A stretch of DNA of 64,000 nucleotides, from positions 22,754,001 to 22,818,000 of the forward strand of contig CP093831.1 of NCBI GenBank assembly GCA_033063855.1, given 5' to 3'. Under the pieces are notes generated by a model. That model did not search any database, was not told where the DNA came from, and was given only the letters and a program-made list of their open reading frames with translations. A program made the position numbers and the translations under genes. Each line of letters opens with the position of its first letter. The first letter of the stretch is position 1. The stretch is from Smittia aterrima (taxonomy: Eukaryota > Arthropoda > Insecta > Diptera > Chironomidae). Of this stretch, positions 32,431 to 44,423 are shown one piece after another.

Positions 32431-34692
32431 AGAAATTCTGATGCTTGTAAACAAGCTTACGATTCCTTATTAGCGATTACAATTGATCCTCAGAACAACA
32501 AACCACAAATTGACGATTGAAGCAAACAAATCTGTACATAAAAACAAGGCTCGATTACACTTTTCAATGATAAATAAATAATAAATCAAGATGACTTTCA
32601 AAAGACAAACAATTTTGTTATTGAGTTGAAGAAAAAAACTTTATGCAACCGAAATTTGAAGAGGCTCGTGGCGCATCTAGTTATTTCATGTGTCAACTTG
32701 TGTCGACACGTTTCAAAGAATTTAAGTCAAGTTATTTGAAAGAATCTATTTTACTTGAAACTACGAAAGAGGAAGGAAGAAGAGCAAAAACGTTGTCAAC
32801 AGTTTTAATTTATTTTCAAATCGCTGATGGAATAAAGTGCACTCATCACCTGACAATCTAATCGAATGATTCATCTTGATAAATCATTGGAAAGAATTTA
32901 AGAAAATCTTCCTCGAAGCGCTAAAAGAAAAATCCAAGAAATTCGGATTAATCATGAACGATTCTCTCAAAGAGAGAAAGAGTCTTCGACTCGCCAAAAT
33001 ATTCCATAACAAAGAATAATTTCGCCTGAGGTGAAACTTGATATCAACACGAACCAAACTTGTGGAGAATGATAAACGTCGTGAGATCGTCTCGAGTACT
33101 GTCTAATAAGTTTATAAAGTGTCGGATGTCCAGTAAAGAAAATTGAAAGTTTCGTTTTAAACAAAAACTTGAATTCTAGTTGGCAACAAACCTTTTTACT
33201 TGCAATCTTACGTAACATCGACAAACTCTCGACCCCGAAATTCTAATTTATGCCGCTGTGGTAATTTCTCGTTCGCGAAACGAACGAAGTCAGAAGAAAC
33301 CGGCGAGTTCCCATTACATACGAGATCACAGTCTCAGGCGGTTTATCATCTGTTTTAAATTTTGATTTCTTTTCGCTTCTTTCCCTTTCCTTCATTACAC
33401 ATATCGCTGCTCCATCGCTCGTTGGGCAAGCGTGACTCACTTCACCCGAATCGTGTGTCCATCAATCATATTGAGAAAGAGGGCTTGAATTTCTTGACCT
33501 CTGCGATGGCGAAGAACTAGAATCTCATTCGTTCTAGGCAATCGGAAGATTTTTTTCTTCGATGCTACGTGAAATTAAATTCTCATTGAAACGATGAATA
33601 AACAAATTGGATTTAATTTTTATTTTTAGGAAGATTTTGTGGCACACGAAAGATTCTCAAATATAAATAGATTTTCCTGGAAATATGAAAATTCATCGAC
33701 GTGCTCAAATTCTCGTTCTCGATTGTAAAATGAAAATCTCGAAAATAATTTGCATTTCAAATGTCACAAGCGGGAGACACATTTTTCAAACACGATGCTA
33801 CACTTTGAATATATTTTCGCATGCATTTACATTTGTCACCATCCTTCCCATTTCGCATATCAGATCTCTCATCAAACATTCAGATGATTCTTTCCGCGGG
33901 AACGACACGTGACGGAATCTGTTGAATAAATCTATCGAAGACTTCGGCCAGAAACTAAAGTTTTATTGTAAAATGATTTTGGGCTGGAGTGTTGCTAACG
34001 AAAGATTGTCGTGATATAGATCACGTAGCTCCTGAAGAAGATTGTGTGGGACGGCCCATCTACCCATGAACTTCCTTATTGGATTCTTGCTTATTCATGT
34101 TTCCTCAGGAATCAGTCGCTATGCAAGAAAATCTCTTCCAAACCCGAACGAATCTTGTCTCTAAGAGTTGTCAAATCTTGTCTCAATGAAATATTGCTAA
34201 AGGATATTATGCAGTTTGCTTATCAACATCTTCCAGCTTATGTGGATGAGTCGAGGAATTTTCCACGATATTTTCCCAATCTTTGAGATGATAAGTCTCC
34301 GCCCACTTGTTGCACAGTCGGGAAGCCTTTTCCTGACTTATTTATAGACCCAACGCTCAATTAAAAGTCAACTGAACAAAGAATTGCTTCAAAGGATCCC
34401 CTCGTGCGTCTTTAATGACTAAACCGCACAATTAATGAGTTTAAATTGACAATAATCTTTTATTAATGAGCGATTCTCGATGCTTTTCACAGAGGCAACT
34501 CCAGTTGAGTTCTGCGAATAGCAACAGCAGAAATATTTCAATTCAATTGTGCTTAAGCTTCGATAGAAGAAAATCTCAGAAAGCTCCGCTCACTCTCGTC
34601 CTTTCGTTCTCTCTCATTACGCCACTGACCGCACGTATGGAGAAAAGAAAAAACGAAACAAAAAAAAAAGACTCGGAGCCTCTTCGCTCTGC
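32431..34692. other. Intergenic, no supported gene
   Basis: About 2.3 kb with no gene that I can support. An AATAAA run at about 32572 probably ends the cuticle transcript. Short open frames look random. Confidence 0.5.
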
Positions 34693-34932
34693 TATATAAG
34701 GAGGAACTCAAGATATCAGTGAAATAGATCAATTTTAGATGTTGAGACTGTCGCGTGTGTTGAAAAGAAAAGAAAAAAGTTGAAAATTTAAAATATCCTT
34801 GAGAAGTAAAAGGAGAATTCGTGTCATTACCGAAAGACAACTTTTTAATTTACCAAAAAAGAAAAAAAAATCAATTTCGTCGTGTTCGTTCATCTTTCAA
34901 CTCACATTTAATTATCTTAATTGAACCAAAAG
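34693..34932 (+). promoter_or_regulatory. Candidate promoter and 5'UTR exon (ImpL2?)
   Basis: A TATATAAG box (34693-34700) and an initiator TCAGT (34716-34720) are followed by a leader without a long frame and a good donor, AAAAG|GTGAGT, at 34932/34933. No coding gene lies close downstream until ImpL2, 3.1 kb away. I infer an alternative, non-coding first exon of ImpL2; it may belong to another transcript. Confidence 0.4.
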
Positions 34933-37819
34933 GTGAGTAACGAGAGAAAGAATATTTGCAGTGTTAAGAAAGAGAAATCAGAACATTTTTATTTGCAATT
35001 AAGAAGCAAAGATGTGAAGTCAATTATAGTGCTCAGGGTGACTAGGAGCTTTTCTTTTTGTGATCATAAGTGATAACGACATTTGAATATAAAGCGGAAC
35101 TGTTCAGCCTCTTGATGGCATTACATCATAATTGATACCCGCGTCTGAACGCGACTACCTCAAAGGCAAAAAATTCAAGGAATCATGACGAAAAAAAAAC
35201 TTTCTCACCTCGTTTGCTCTTCATGATTATTAACGTTTGATTCATCATAAAAAAAGCGAAATTGTTTGAATAATTCCGGTTTTAATCTCTCACGGCAATT
35301 CGCAATCTATGGCTGAAGAAGCTAATAACATGGAAGGCCAGCAATCGTTGAAATATCTCATTTAAATTGAAGATTGTCGGTAGAATTAACGACGATCAAA
35401 TGACACAGTTAAACGTGCCTGTTGCTAGCCGAAGATTTAGATTTTTAATGAAAAGTATTTGAGATTAGTTTAAAAATATTTTTAAACGGGATTAACAAAT
35501 CTTGGTTCAACTTGCAAGAAAATTTACTTGAAAAAAAAAATTAATTGTCACAGAAAGAAATCCATGAAATTCTAGTTTGAATTAGTTTGCAGTAAAGAGA
35601 AATAAATTTCTTCATCTTCCTTCCTTGTTTCTGTGTCGCTAAAATTATCAATTTCAAAAGCATTCAATTTAAAACCAATTCATTTTGAGTTTAAAGTTCC
35701 GCGCATGCAATGAGTGTGATATTCGGTACTTCCTCGTGTGTCTCACATGTTTTAGTGTCACATGTGAAGTGATTATTTTAAAGTTTCCGACTAAACAAAA
35801 AAAAAACGTTTTCTTTCTTTCTCTCTTTCTCAAATTCCGACGAACAAATGTTCGTGAATGGATGTGTGAAGAAAGAAAAAAACGTGAATAGGAGAAAAAA
35901 AAATTCTGATGCAATAAACTTAAATTTTTAATAATTGAGGTAGAGCGTCGTTACCTAGTTTCCAATTACGACAAGTTTTCGCAAGTCAAAGCGACTTCTC
36001 GCCATAATTTACCGCTCATTGCTTATCAACAGCTGTTTCAAGAGTCTCTCGTGCTTTCCTCGTTTTGCAAAAAGTTCAGATTGATTCGAGATTGATTTAT
36101 GATCATCCGTCTCACCTCGCTAATGAAGCTTCACATTACTCCTTCGCATTTTATTTGAGAACCAACTTCTCTCACTCGTCTCGACCAAGGTTAATGAATG
36201 CGTAATCTCAGTTCATTCGATTCTTTGGAGGCAAATTTTATTCTCTATCTCGCTCCGTCTCAATCAAATAAACGACGCGCTCGCGTTTATATAGCGATGA
36301 GGGTAAATACCGCACATCGTTCGTTGATAAGATGATCGAGGGCGCAGCTTTATTAAGCGTCGGGCGACGTGATAATCTTTCAAACGTTTCGAAATCAAAA
36401 AGTGACTTTTGAATGACCGAGCTATGCGAATCTTGTAAGAAAAATGTTTTACAAGCCAAAAAGCAAGCACTCTCATCGCAACTGATAAGAGCAGCTTCGG
36501 AGTTTTCGAGAATATAAGCGTAAAGTTGTAGAAAAAAATTTACGCGTCTGAATTATTAGGAAATTAAAATGTCGCGTCGTAATTATCGCGCGAACGTGAT
36601 AGTCTCGATCGAAGTAGCCAATCTCTTACCGTCGAATACCGTTCAAGTGAATCATCTATTTCGAACTTGAATCGAGTCTGTAATTTGCATTTTTATTATG
36701 TTAATCCACGTTTCAATTGCAAAGTTTCTTCCGCTTCGCAACAAGACAATTCTCTCGTGCGAGTGTCTTCCATTAGCCGAATCAATAGACGAGTGCTGTT
36801 GAAAGAGAAACCAGATGAGGGCAATTCAAACATGCCTCGTCACCTCATATTCATGACATCATTATCAAGAAATATGATAAAGACATCAAATGAAAGAAGA
36901 AATCTTCGACAAATTGTATTGTAAGACTTCGAAGAATCTGGAAAGGAAAAGGAGGAAATGAATAAAGATTTGAAATGGAATGGTTCGACACGAATGACAA
37001 TCTTAATGTCTTCGAAGAAGTCATGAAAGAAAGAAGAGGGCAAAGAGAAATATGGGAATAATGAAGATCGTTCGATGCTGCCTGAGTACAATCAACTAGT
37101 CATATCAATAAATTAATGTTTAGTGACAAGCTCAAACATAAATGTAACTCTACTAATACATTCACGAAATACAAACGAACGCGGTAACCGAAGAAAAGAA
37201 ATAATCAAATGTGCATTTCATTCATAGAACGAGCGATAAGTTCAGTTTAAGTTTCGACTTTGTAAGAGCAAGACGTGAACGATTTCACTCTCGAACGAGA
37301 TTTTTTCGGAAAGTTTATATTAAGAGTGCTCAAGAAATAAATCAAGCGAAGTCTCCCCGATTCGGAAAGATTTAAATCACAATTTTTAATGAGTTTGACG
37401 CTACCAAGTTTAATCATCCCAAAATAAAGCTGCCAGCGCGATTATAAAGACATTAAAAACTCATTTTTAATCGCCAATTGTCAGAGAGGAGTGTGAAAAG
37501 TGAAATAAGAGTTTTGAGTTTCGGTTGCCTTCCAAATCAAAATTTCAACATTGTTCCCTCCAACGGTCCACATGTTGTGCATCGATGATCGCTTGATCTT
37601 GATGAGAATTAGAAAGAATTTCGACTACAATTATTTGAACATATCGAACGTTACATAACATTCGATCTTAAAGCCGAAGCTTATCATCCTGCAAGAGACA
37701 AATTCTGCAAGAGACACATCACCCAACCTCGAATATTTTTTGAGATAAAATAGCTTGAAATTTCATCAGAAATTTTTCATTTTGTTGCTAACGAAGAAAT
37801 AAAGAAGAAACGAGCAAAA
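34933..37819. other. Probable ImpL2 upstream/intronic region
   Basis: No coding sequence recognised. CpG-containing stretches occur around 36240-36640, including a TATATAAACGCG on the minus strand near 36290. It may hold regulatory elements. Confidence 0.4.
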
Positions 37820-39178
37820 ATGGTAAGATATTTGGCACTGCGATAGTTTTAGAGGCTAATCGTTTATAAATGATTCACTAACTTAATAATTAATGCAGAT
37901 CGTTACCGGATCAAATCGGAATTTCTGATTTTTTTTTGTTGAATTTCCAATTCATTTTATTTTCTGTTAAGTCATGACTCATGACTCATTTTGTCAACCT
38001 TCGAATTAGAGCAAAAATTTAAAATGTTACAATCCAACATAAATTTTATCAATGAAATCTTTTTCTTTTTCTAGAATATGAAGACAGCTCTTTTCATCGT
38101 CATCTTGACTTTCGCTACTTCGGCCTTGTCCCGACCCCACGAAGAGGACTACACAGACAACAATCTCATCGACTCGATACCATTTGAAGAAGATTACGAC
38201 GAGAGAACCGAATATGTGCAAATGTAAGTGTTTCTGAAAAAGAAAGTCTCCTGAATGAATTATTAATAAATTCAATCCTCTAAACAGAACGTCTTCGCCT
38301 AAAAAAGATATTTATTATCCGTCGGAACCAATTGAAGCTGAATGTCGAGTTACAGGAATGCCCGTTCCAAGCGTTGAGTGGGTGCACAACAGTGGTTCTA
38401 TAAATGTAAGTCTTACGTCTTTTATGAAAATATTCCGATATATTTAAAACATTTTTCGTCATGAATATAAATTGATTTTTTTCTTCTTGATTCTCCTCAT
38501 AGAACAATGACTTTGAGACCAACACTATAATGGAGCATAGTCCGTCAGGAATCGCTACAGTTGTCGCGCGATTAATCATCAAACCCTATCACGTCAAACC
38601 TGGCACAACAAGAACATTCACATGCGTGGGAAAATCAGGAGCGAAAATCGTTAAAGCATCAAGTAAGTTAATCTTAATCCTGAAAATAGAGTTAGCTCAA
38701 TGAACAACTAAATTAACTCTGATATTAATAAATTATTTTCTCTCCTTTCAGCTACCGTTCATTTCAGTCATGAGGCAAAGCAACCAACATCATTGGCTAG
38801 CGATATGCTTTCAACGCTTGTTGGAAGTGAGCAGACAAAGATTTATGAGTTCTACGAGAATCTCTTCGATTACATCGGCTCGAATGTTATGTTGCCTTGC
38901 AAAGCAACAGCCAAGGCTGAAGTTTACTGGATTAACGATGCTGGAAAATTGATCACAGGACAAGAATCAAGGTAATTTTTAGAACCACGACAAGTCTATA
39001 GCAAACATCTAATAACAATTATTTTATTTCATTTAGATTCAAAGTTCTTGCTACTGGAGAACTTTTGATTACAAATCTTCAGTTCAAAGACATGGGAACG
39101 TACATCTGCCTTGCCAAAAACTCTGTATCGAAGGATGTTATTAGCACATTCTTGTATCCACTTGCCAGCAAAAAGTAA
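37820..39178 (+). CDS. ImpL2: ImpL2, insulin-binding Ig-domain protein
   Basis: Secreted two-Ig protein; in Drosophila ImpL2 binds insulin-like peptides and lowers insulin signalling. Coding exons: 37820-37822, 38075-38223, 38288-38405, 38503-38662, 38752-38971, 39037-39178, giving 263 aa. If the ATG at 38078 is used instead, the first coding exon drops out and the product is 261 aa. The signal peptide (MKTALFIVILTFATSALS) is followed by an acidic linker. Ig1 shows AECRVTGMPVPSVEWVHN and FTCVGKSG. Ig2 shows SNVMLPCKATAKAEVYWIND and the DMGTYICLAKN motif. Each domain keeps its cysteine pair and Trp. The first ATG sits directly at a donor (ATG|GTAAG). Its insulin-like ligand candidate is at 19099 in this window. 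Confidence 0.93.
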
Positions 39179-39716
39179 ACTAGTTGAGAAAACATCTTCA
39201 GAAGGACTATAACGCATACAAACAATTTCATCGACCATCGAGTCACGGAAAGTTACTTAATTTAATTTTACCAATCGATTACCATTGAGTTTTCGTTACT
39301 TTTCTATAACTAAGTTTAATAATTTACCATTAGTTTCCTATGTAAAGTATACTTTTGATTAAGTATTTTTTTGTTTAAGGTAAACATTGCTTTAAATCAG
39401 TTTTTCACAATCTCCAATTGAATGAATATTTCCAACGAAGTCTCTCTTAGCAAATGGACTTCGTTGGAAGTGACAGAAGAAAAGGAAAGATAATCTCATC
39501 TCAGGCTACGATATCGTCGAAGTAGATTTTAGTACATTAGTGTCAATAAATAATTTCCATTCTCGCTTGCATAATCAAATTATTTAAAATCATAAAAATG
39601 ATGTTCGAATGAAAAAAAAATGAAAGAGAACATTGAAGATATAAAAAATTATTTAACAGCAAAGGAAAAAAAATTGTTTTACTTACTTCTAATTCATTGA
39701 TTGCAGAAGTGTCAAT
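39179..39716. repeat. Intergenic with 28-bp tandem duplication
   Basis: 39690-39717 and 39718-39745 are two copies of a 28-bp unit (TAATTCATTGATTGCAG then RAGTGTCAAT). The second copy includes the stop and last codons of the odorant receptor on the minus strand. The rest is the shared 3' flank of ImpL2 (+) and the receptor gene (-). Confidence 0.75.
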
Positions 39717-41118
39717 CTAATTCATTGATTGCAGGAGTGTCAATAGCGAGAAAGTGAACTCAAGAATCTGAAAAAGTCATTTCAATATCGAATCTTATCG
39801 AAACTGCAATCAAACCTTTCCAAACACCTCCATTCCGACTTCGTTAAAAATTCCGTTGAATCCTTCAATTCTTTGAGCCATTGCAAGCATTTTTTGAATG
39901 TCCTTTTGATGCTGAGGTTTAATCGTGTACCAGGGCAACGTATAGAGTGCAACTGCATAATTGTCAATTCGATCTTCAACACGAGATCCCATCCAGCAGT
40001 AAAAAAATAATTGTGCGAAAAACGTTGGAAAAAGAAAATAAACGACAAACGTGGCCGTTGGATCGACTGTGACAGAAAACGAAAGCAAGCAAAAAATGTA
40101 GGCGAGCGAAGAAAGTTCCATGAAGAAGTTAAACTTCAAAAGTCCTTGCACTTCATTCCTCCATTCGATCGCAGCATAACTCTTTTCGATGATCAACTTC
40201 ATCTCTTTCCGAATCATCTCATCATTTTCAGATTTTTCCTCAAATTCCAATAGAGCTCCAAAGTTTTCCACAGATAAGACTAAGTTGTCAAAGACCCAAC
40301 AAGTCTGATGCATGAATAACACCGTCATTGGAAAATAAGTGATGAGAATGAAAGCTGAAATTGTTTCGAACAGAGCTTGCAGCAAATAATTTATCAGCCA
40401 ATTGACGGAGACGCCATCGAATGGCAGATAAATAATGTAGAAGTTGTAAGGTAGCCGATACTTTGTGATGTCAAACATTATCACTCCGAGAATGATCATG
40501 ACTACTCCCGCTGATGCAGACACAAATAAAATCGCTAATCCGGTGTACTCCCACTTGCTGTATCTCAAAGTAATTTTCCATTGGTCAGGTGACTGAAGAG
40601 TGGCTTCCCTAAAAATAAAAGTTAAGTTGAGATGATGATGATGATGAAAGCAAATAAATTCACCTGTCGATGATTATCCTGCTGACCAAAGCAATCGTCT
40701 TCGAACTCCAAATAATATTGAAGATGATGTAAATTACATTGCGAACGATGACAACTAAACAGAAAATTAAAATTTATTATTTATGTTTTTTTCTTTCTTG
40801 TTAACTCACGAAAAACTGCAGAATTTTCAGTTAGCTCGAGCAGATTCAGAGGAATTTCTTTTACGTAGGCAGCGATTATCAGCAGCACAACAAAATGAAT
40901 GAGCAAACTCATTATGGCGCTAGAATAAATTTTAATAAGTTTTTATCTAGCGCCGATAATCAAATTATTCACCGAATCGACAGCTTGCGAGCTTCTCCTT
41001 CCTTTGAACTGAATGGATTGAACACTTTAGCCCCAAACTTCAAGAATTTTTCGATACTTTTGAAGTAAAACATTGAGTCCGCCTTTGGTGGTCTTAAATG
41101 TAAAACTAAACTTTTCAT
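39717..41118 (-). CDS. Odorant receptor (7tm_6), copy 1
   Basis: Predicted 7-TM insect odorant receptor, 396 aa, an olfactory neuron membrane subunit that would pair with Orco. Exons (minus): 41118-40973, 40919-40810, 40754-40664, 40608-39816, 39767-39717. The long exon carries six or so hydrophobic helices and the motif YTLPWYTIKPQHQKDIQKML typical of the C-terminal part. A simple ORF stops at GKV*, but a GT donor there and an acceptor at 39768 add the usual final helix end, ILEFTFSLLTLLQSMN. All introns are GT-AG. The start is uncertain: ATG 41118 or 41073. Paralogues at 42313 and 47354. Confidence 0.88.
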
Positions 41119-42312
41119 TCTTAAATTAAAAAATGAAACGGAAAGAAAAATCTAATTTAAAATTTTAGAATCTAGCATTTCGAATAACAAATAAATTAAT
41201 CCATAACTTGTCTCAAATCTTTTATAAAACTTATTAAAGTTACGCTGAGCCACGATTCCATGCTTCATAAAAAATAATTCTCTTTTTTTCCGAAAAATTT
41301 CATTAGAGGCAAAAAACTGTGGCACGTTTGATTAAATTCTTAATTAAAAATTGATAAAAAAAGGAAAATATTTAAGGAATTTTTAGGTTCTCAGTTTGAG
41401 ACAACTCAAAGCTAAACTTAATGAAAATAATAAAACTCACTTTTTTAAGAACGACATTTAGATAACTTTCACTTCAAAGATAATGCAATTGCTACGTCCT
41501 CTGTCCAGGATAGCCAAACGACAACTGATTTGCAGTTGATTGAACGATTCATACTTTTACGACACTCGTTCTGAGTGCATCAACAACAAATACGTACGAG
41601 TAGACGATAGCTGCATTTTTAAGTTGTCATTGTTCTTTTTCTCATTATGAATATCCAAATAGCTCAATTTTCATTGCAATTACGTCCTTTCCGCAAATAA
41701 ATTATTCATCGGCTCTAGTTGAGAAACATTTGTACAGAATTTGAGAAAAACATTTCTTTTTATTATAACTGAAACTAGTTTTTGCGATACATATTTAGAG
41801 TAAGTACCAACAGATTATTTATTAAAGAAGGAAAATAATAAATGACCAAGAATTTGAATCAACAAGTTCGCTACTTTTTTTTTTACTTATTTAAAACTTG
41901 TGCAAGAACTTACATTTTGAGTCTAATGCGAGTGATATTATTAGGTAAATTGCGTTTAGTTTTGTTCAAAACTCTCACAGTTCATCTGACGATACGTTAT
42001 TTGTCGACCATTCAACATGATCGCTTTAAAATTATTAATAATTGACTAATTCTCTAATCAACCTATTGTCGTATTTGGTGAAACTTTTTAGAGCTTTTAA
42101 GTTATTTTGTCTCAATAATAACTCATCAGAAGTAAAATAAGCCTCCTTCAACAAGTGGCTCCCATACCTAACAAAAGGGTTTTACCTTTTACGAGCAGCT
42201 TTCCCAAGATTTCTTGTTGTAACATCAGGAATGCATTCAGAATGAAAATGTTGTAATTATCAGAGTTTTTAAAAATCACTTTTTAATTCAGAGATTTTGC
42301 TCAAACTTACCA
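41119..42312. other. Intergenic between odorant receptors
   Basis: AT-rich, no supported gene. The 41842-42045 open frame is judged spurious. Confidence 0.5.
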
Positions 42313-43690
42313 TTAGTTCATTGATTGCAGAAGAGTCAATAGAGAGAAAGTGAATTGAAGAATCTGATAAATGATTTACATGATATCGAATCTTTTCTAA
42401 AAAAATAAAAGCAATCAAACCTTTCCAAAAACTACCATTCCGACTTCATTGAAAATTCCGTTGAATCCTTTAATTCTTTGAGCCATTAAAAGCATTTTTT
42501 GAATCTCCTTTTGATGCTGAGGTTTCATTGTGAACCAAGGCAACTCATAGAGAGCAACTGCATAATTTTCAATTCGATCTTCAACACGAGAGCCCATCGA
42601 GCAGTAAAGAAACAATTGAGCGATTATCGCTGGAGTAAAGAAATAGACGAGAAAAGTGGCTGATGGATCGACTGTGACAGTAAACGAAAGCAAGCAAAGA
42701 ATAAAGGAAAGTGATGATAATTCCATGAGAAAGTTAAACTTTAACAGTTCTTGCACTTCATTTCGCCATTCGATCGCCGCATAACTCTTCACGATGTTCG
42801 ACTTCATTTCATTCTGAATCATCTCATCATTCTCCGAATTTCCCTCAATTTCCAATAAAGCTCCAAAGTTTTCCACAGACAAAATTAAGTTGTCAAAGAC
42901 CCAACAAGTCTGATGCATGAGCAACAACGTCATTGGATAATATGTGAAGAGAATGAAGGCTGAAATTATTTCAAACAGAACTTGAAGTAAATAATTAAAG
43001 AGCCAATTGAAGGAAACGCCATCGAATGGTAGATAAATAATGTAGAAGTTGAATGGTAACCGATATTCTGTCATATCAAATAATATCAATCCGAGAATGA
43101 ATGAAGCAATTGCCGCTGATGTGGACACAAATAAAAACGATAACCCAATAAACTCCAACTTGCTGTATCTCAAAGTTAAATTCCATTGGTCAGGAGATTG
43201 AAGAGTCGCTTTCCTAAAAAGTAAAAGATAAATTCATTCTGAATAATGATAAAAGCATTTCAATTTGCCTCTCGATGATGATCCTGTTGACCAAAGCAAT
43301 CGTCTTTGAGCTCCAAATAATATTAAAGATCAGATAGATTACATTGCGTAAGATAATAACTAAACAGAAAATAAGATAATTTTTTTTTCTTGAACAAATC
43401 TTTAACGCACGAAAAACTGCAGAATTCTCTGTTAGTTCAAGCAGATTCAGTGGAATTTCTTCAATGTAAGCAATGATTATCAGCAACATTATTAAATGAA
43501 TGAGCAAGCTCAATTTAACGCTAGAATAAATTTGAATAAATGTTTATTTAGTTTAATTAGCTTCAATTAAAAGTATTCACCGAATCGACAGCTCGCGAGG
43601 TTCTCCTTCCTTGGAACTGAAAGGATTGAAAACTTTCGCCCCAAACTTTAAGAATCTCTCAATATTGTTTGGATAAAAATTTGTATCCAT
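42313..43690 (-). CDS. Odorant receptor (7tm_6), copy 2
   Basis: 384 aa. Exons (minus): 43690-43581, 43520-43411, 43359-43269, 43213-42421, 42363-42313; exons 2 to 5 have the same lengths as in copies 1 and 3. The third intron uses a GC donor (GAGAG|GCAAAT), where copy 1 has GT. The second intron has donor GTGCGT. The C-terminal motif YELPWFTMKPQHQKEIQKML is present and the last exon gives ILQFTFSLLTLLQSMN. An in-frame ATG further upstream (43762) exists, but the start at 43690 matches copy 3. Membrane receptor of sensory neurons by family; ligand unknown. Confidence 0.88.
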
Positions 43691-44423
43691 CTTCGGTGGA
43701 ATTCGAAGTAAGAATGAATAAAAAAAGGATAATTGAAAATTTTTTCTTGAATGTTGAAACAATTAAAATTTCTAGGGAAATAATTGGAATTTGAACTCTC
43801 ATAATTTATAAAGCAACGAAAAAATTCACTTAAACATTTAACATCATGTTCTATGAACAAAGCTGATTGCTTCCATATTTAAATTGTAATGAGAGCTTAC
43901 ATAAACTGCAGCTCGACTTCGTTTATTTATTATTTAAGATTTTATGAATATGATATGTGAGAGAAAAGTTATTTGTGTTAGTTTAGAGCGAATACGAGCG
44001 CGATAGCGTGCGAGTAAAGAGAAGTCAGTTTATGGTGAATTTCATCAAGAGCAGTCGCTAAGTTTAATGCTGAAAGTTTTAAAATTGTCTACGCGCAATA
44101 AGAGCGTCCACTCAGAAACAAGAGTAAGAAAAATCAAACTCGAGATCATTTTAAACGGGTGTTCAAATAAGTTTATCTTAAATCATTTTAGATCCAGATT
44201 GGAGCGAAATGATTCATTTCTGACAACTTGTTGATAAATCAAAGTTCTAAAGTCTTTGAAGCTTACAATCGAAGCTAAAAATTTCCTTTGATATAAGCGC
44301 TTCAAAATAAACGGACGTCACGAGACTCACACGCAAATCGATACAAAATTATTTTGTTTTTGTTCTCGATAGATTTTCAAGAAAAAAGTTTCTCAAGATT
44401 AGAAAAATTAGATTCATTCCGAT
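43691..44423. other. Intergenic, duplicated BTB upstream block
   Basis: Around 43960-44090 lies a block (GTGTTAGTTTAGAGCGAATACGAGC and following) that recurs at 45945-46070 upstream of the BTB gene, and partly at 49016-49080. It probably includes the promoter of the LRR-BTB gene. Confidence 0.55.

Noticed and set aside
40632..40649. GATGAT microsatellite in receptor intron
   Set aside because: Simple repeat without further significance.
41842..42045. 67-codon frame between receptors
   Set aside because: No similarity to the receptor family and no support.
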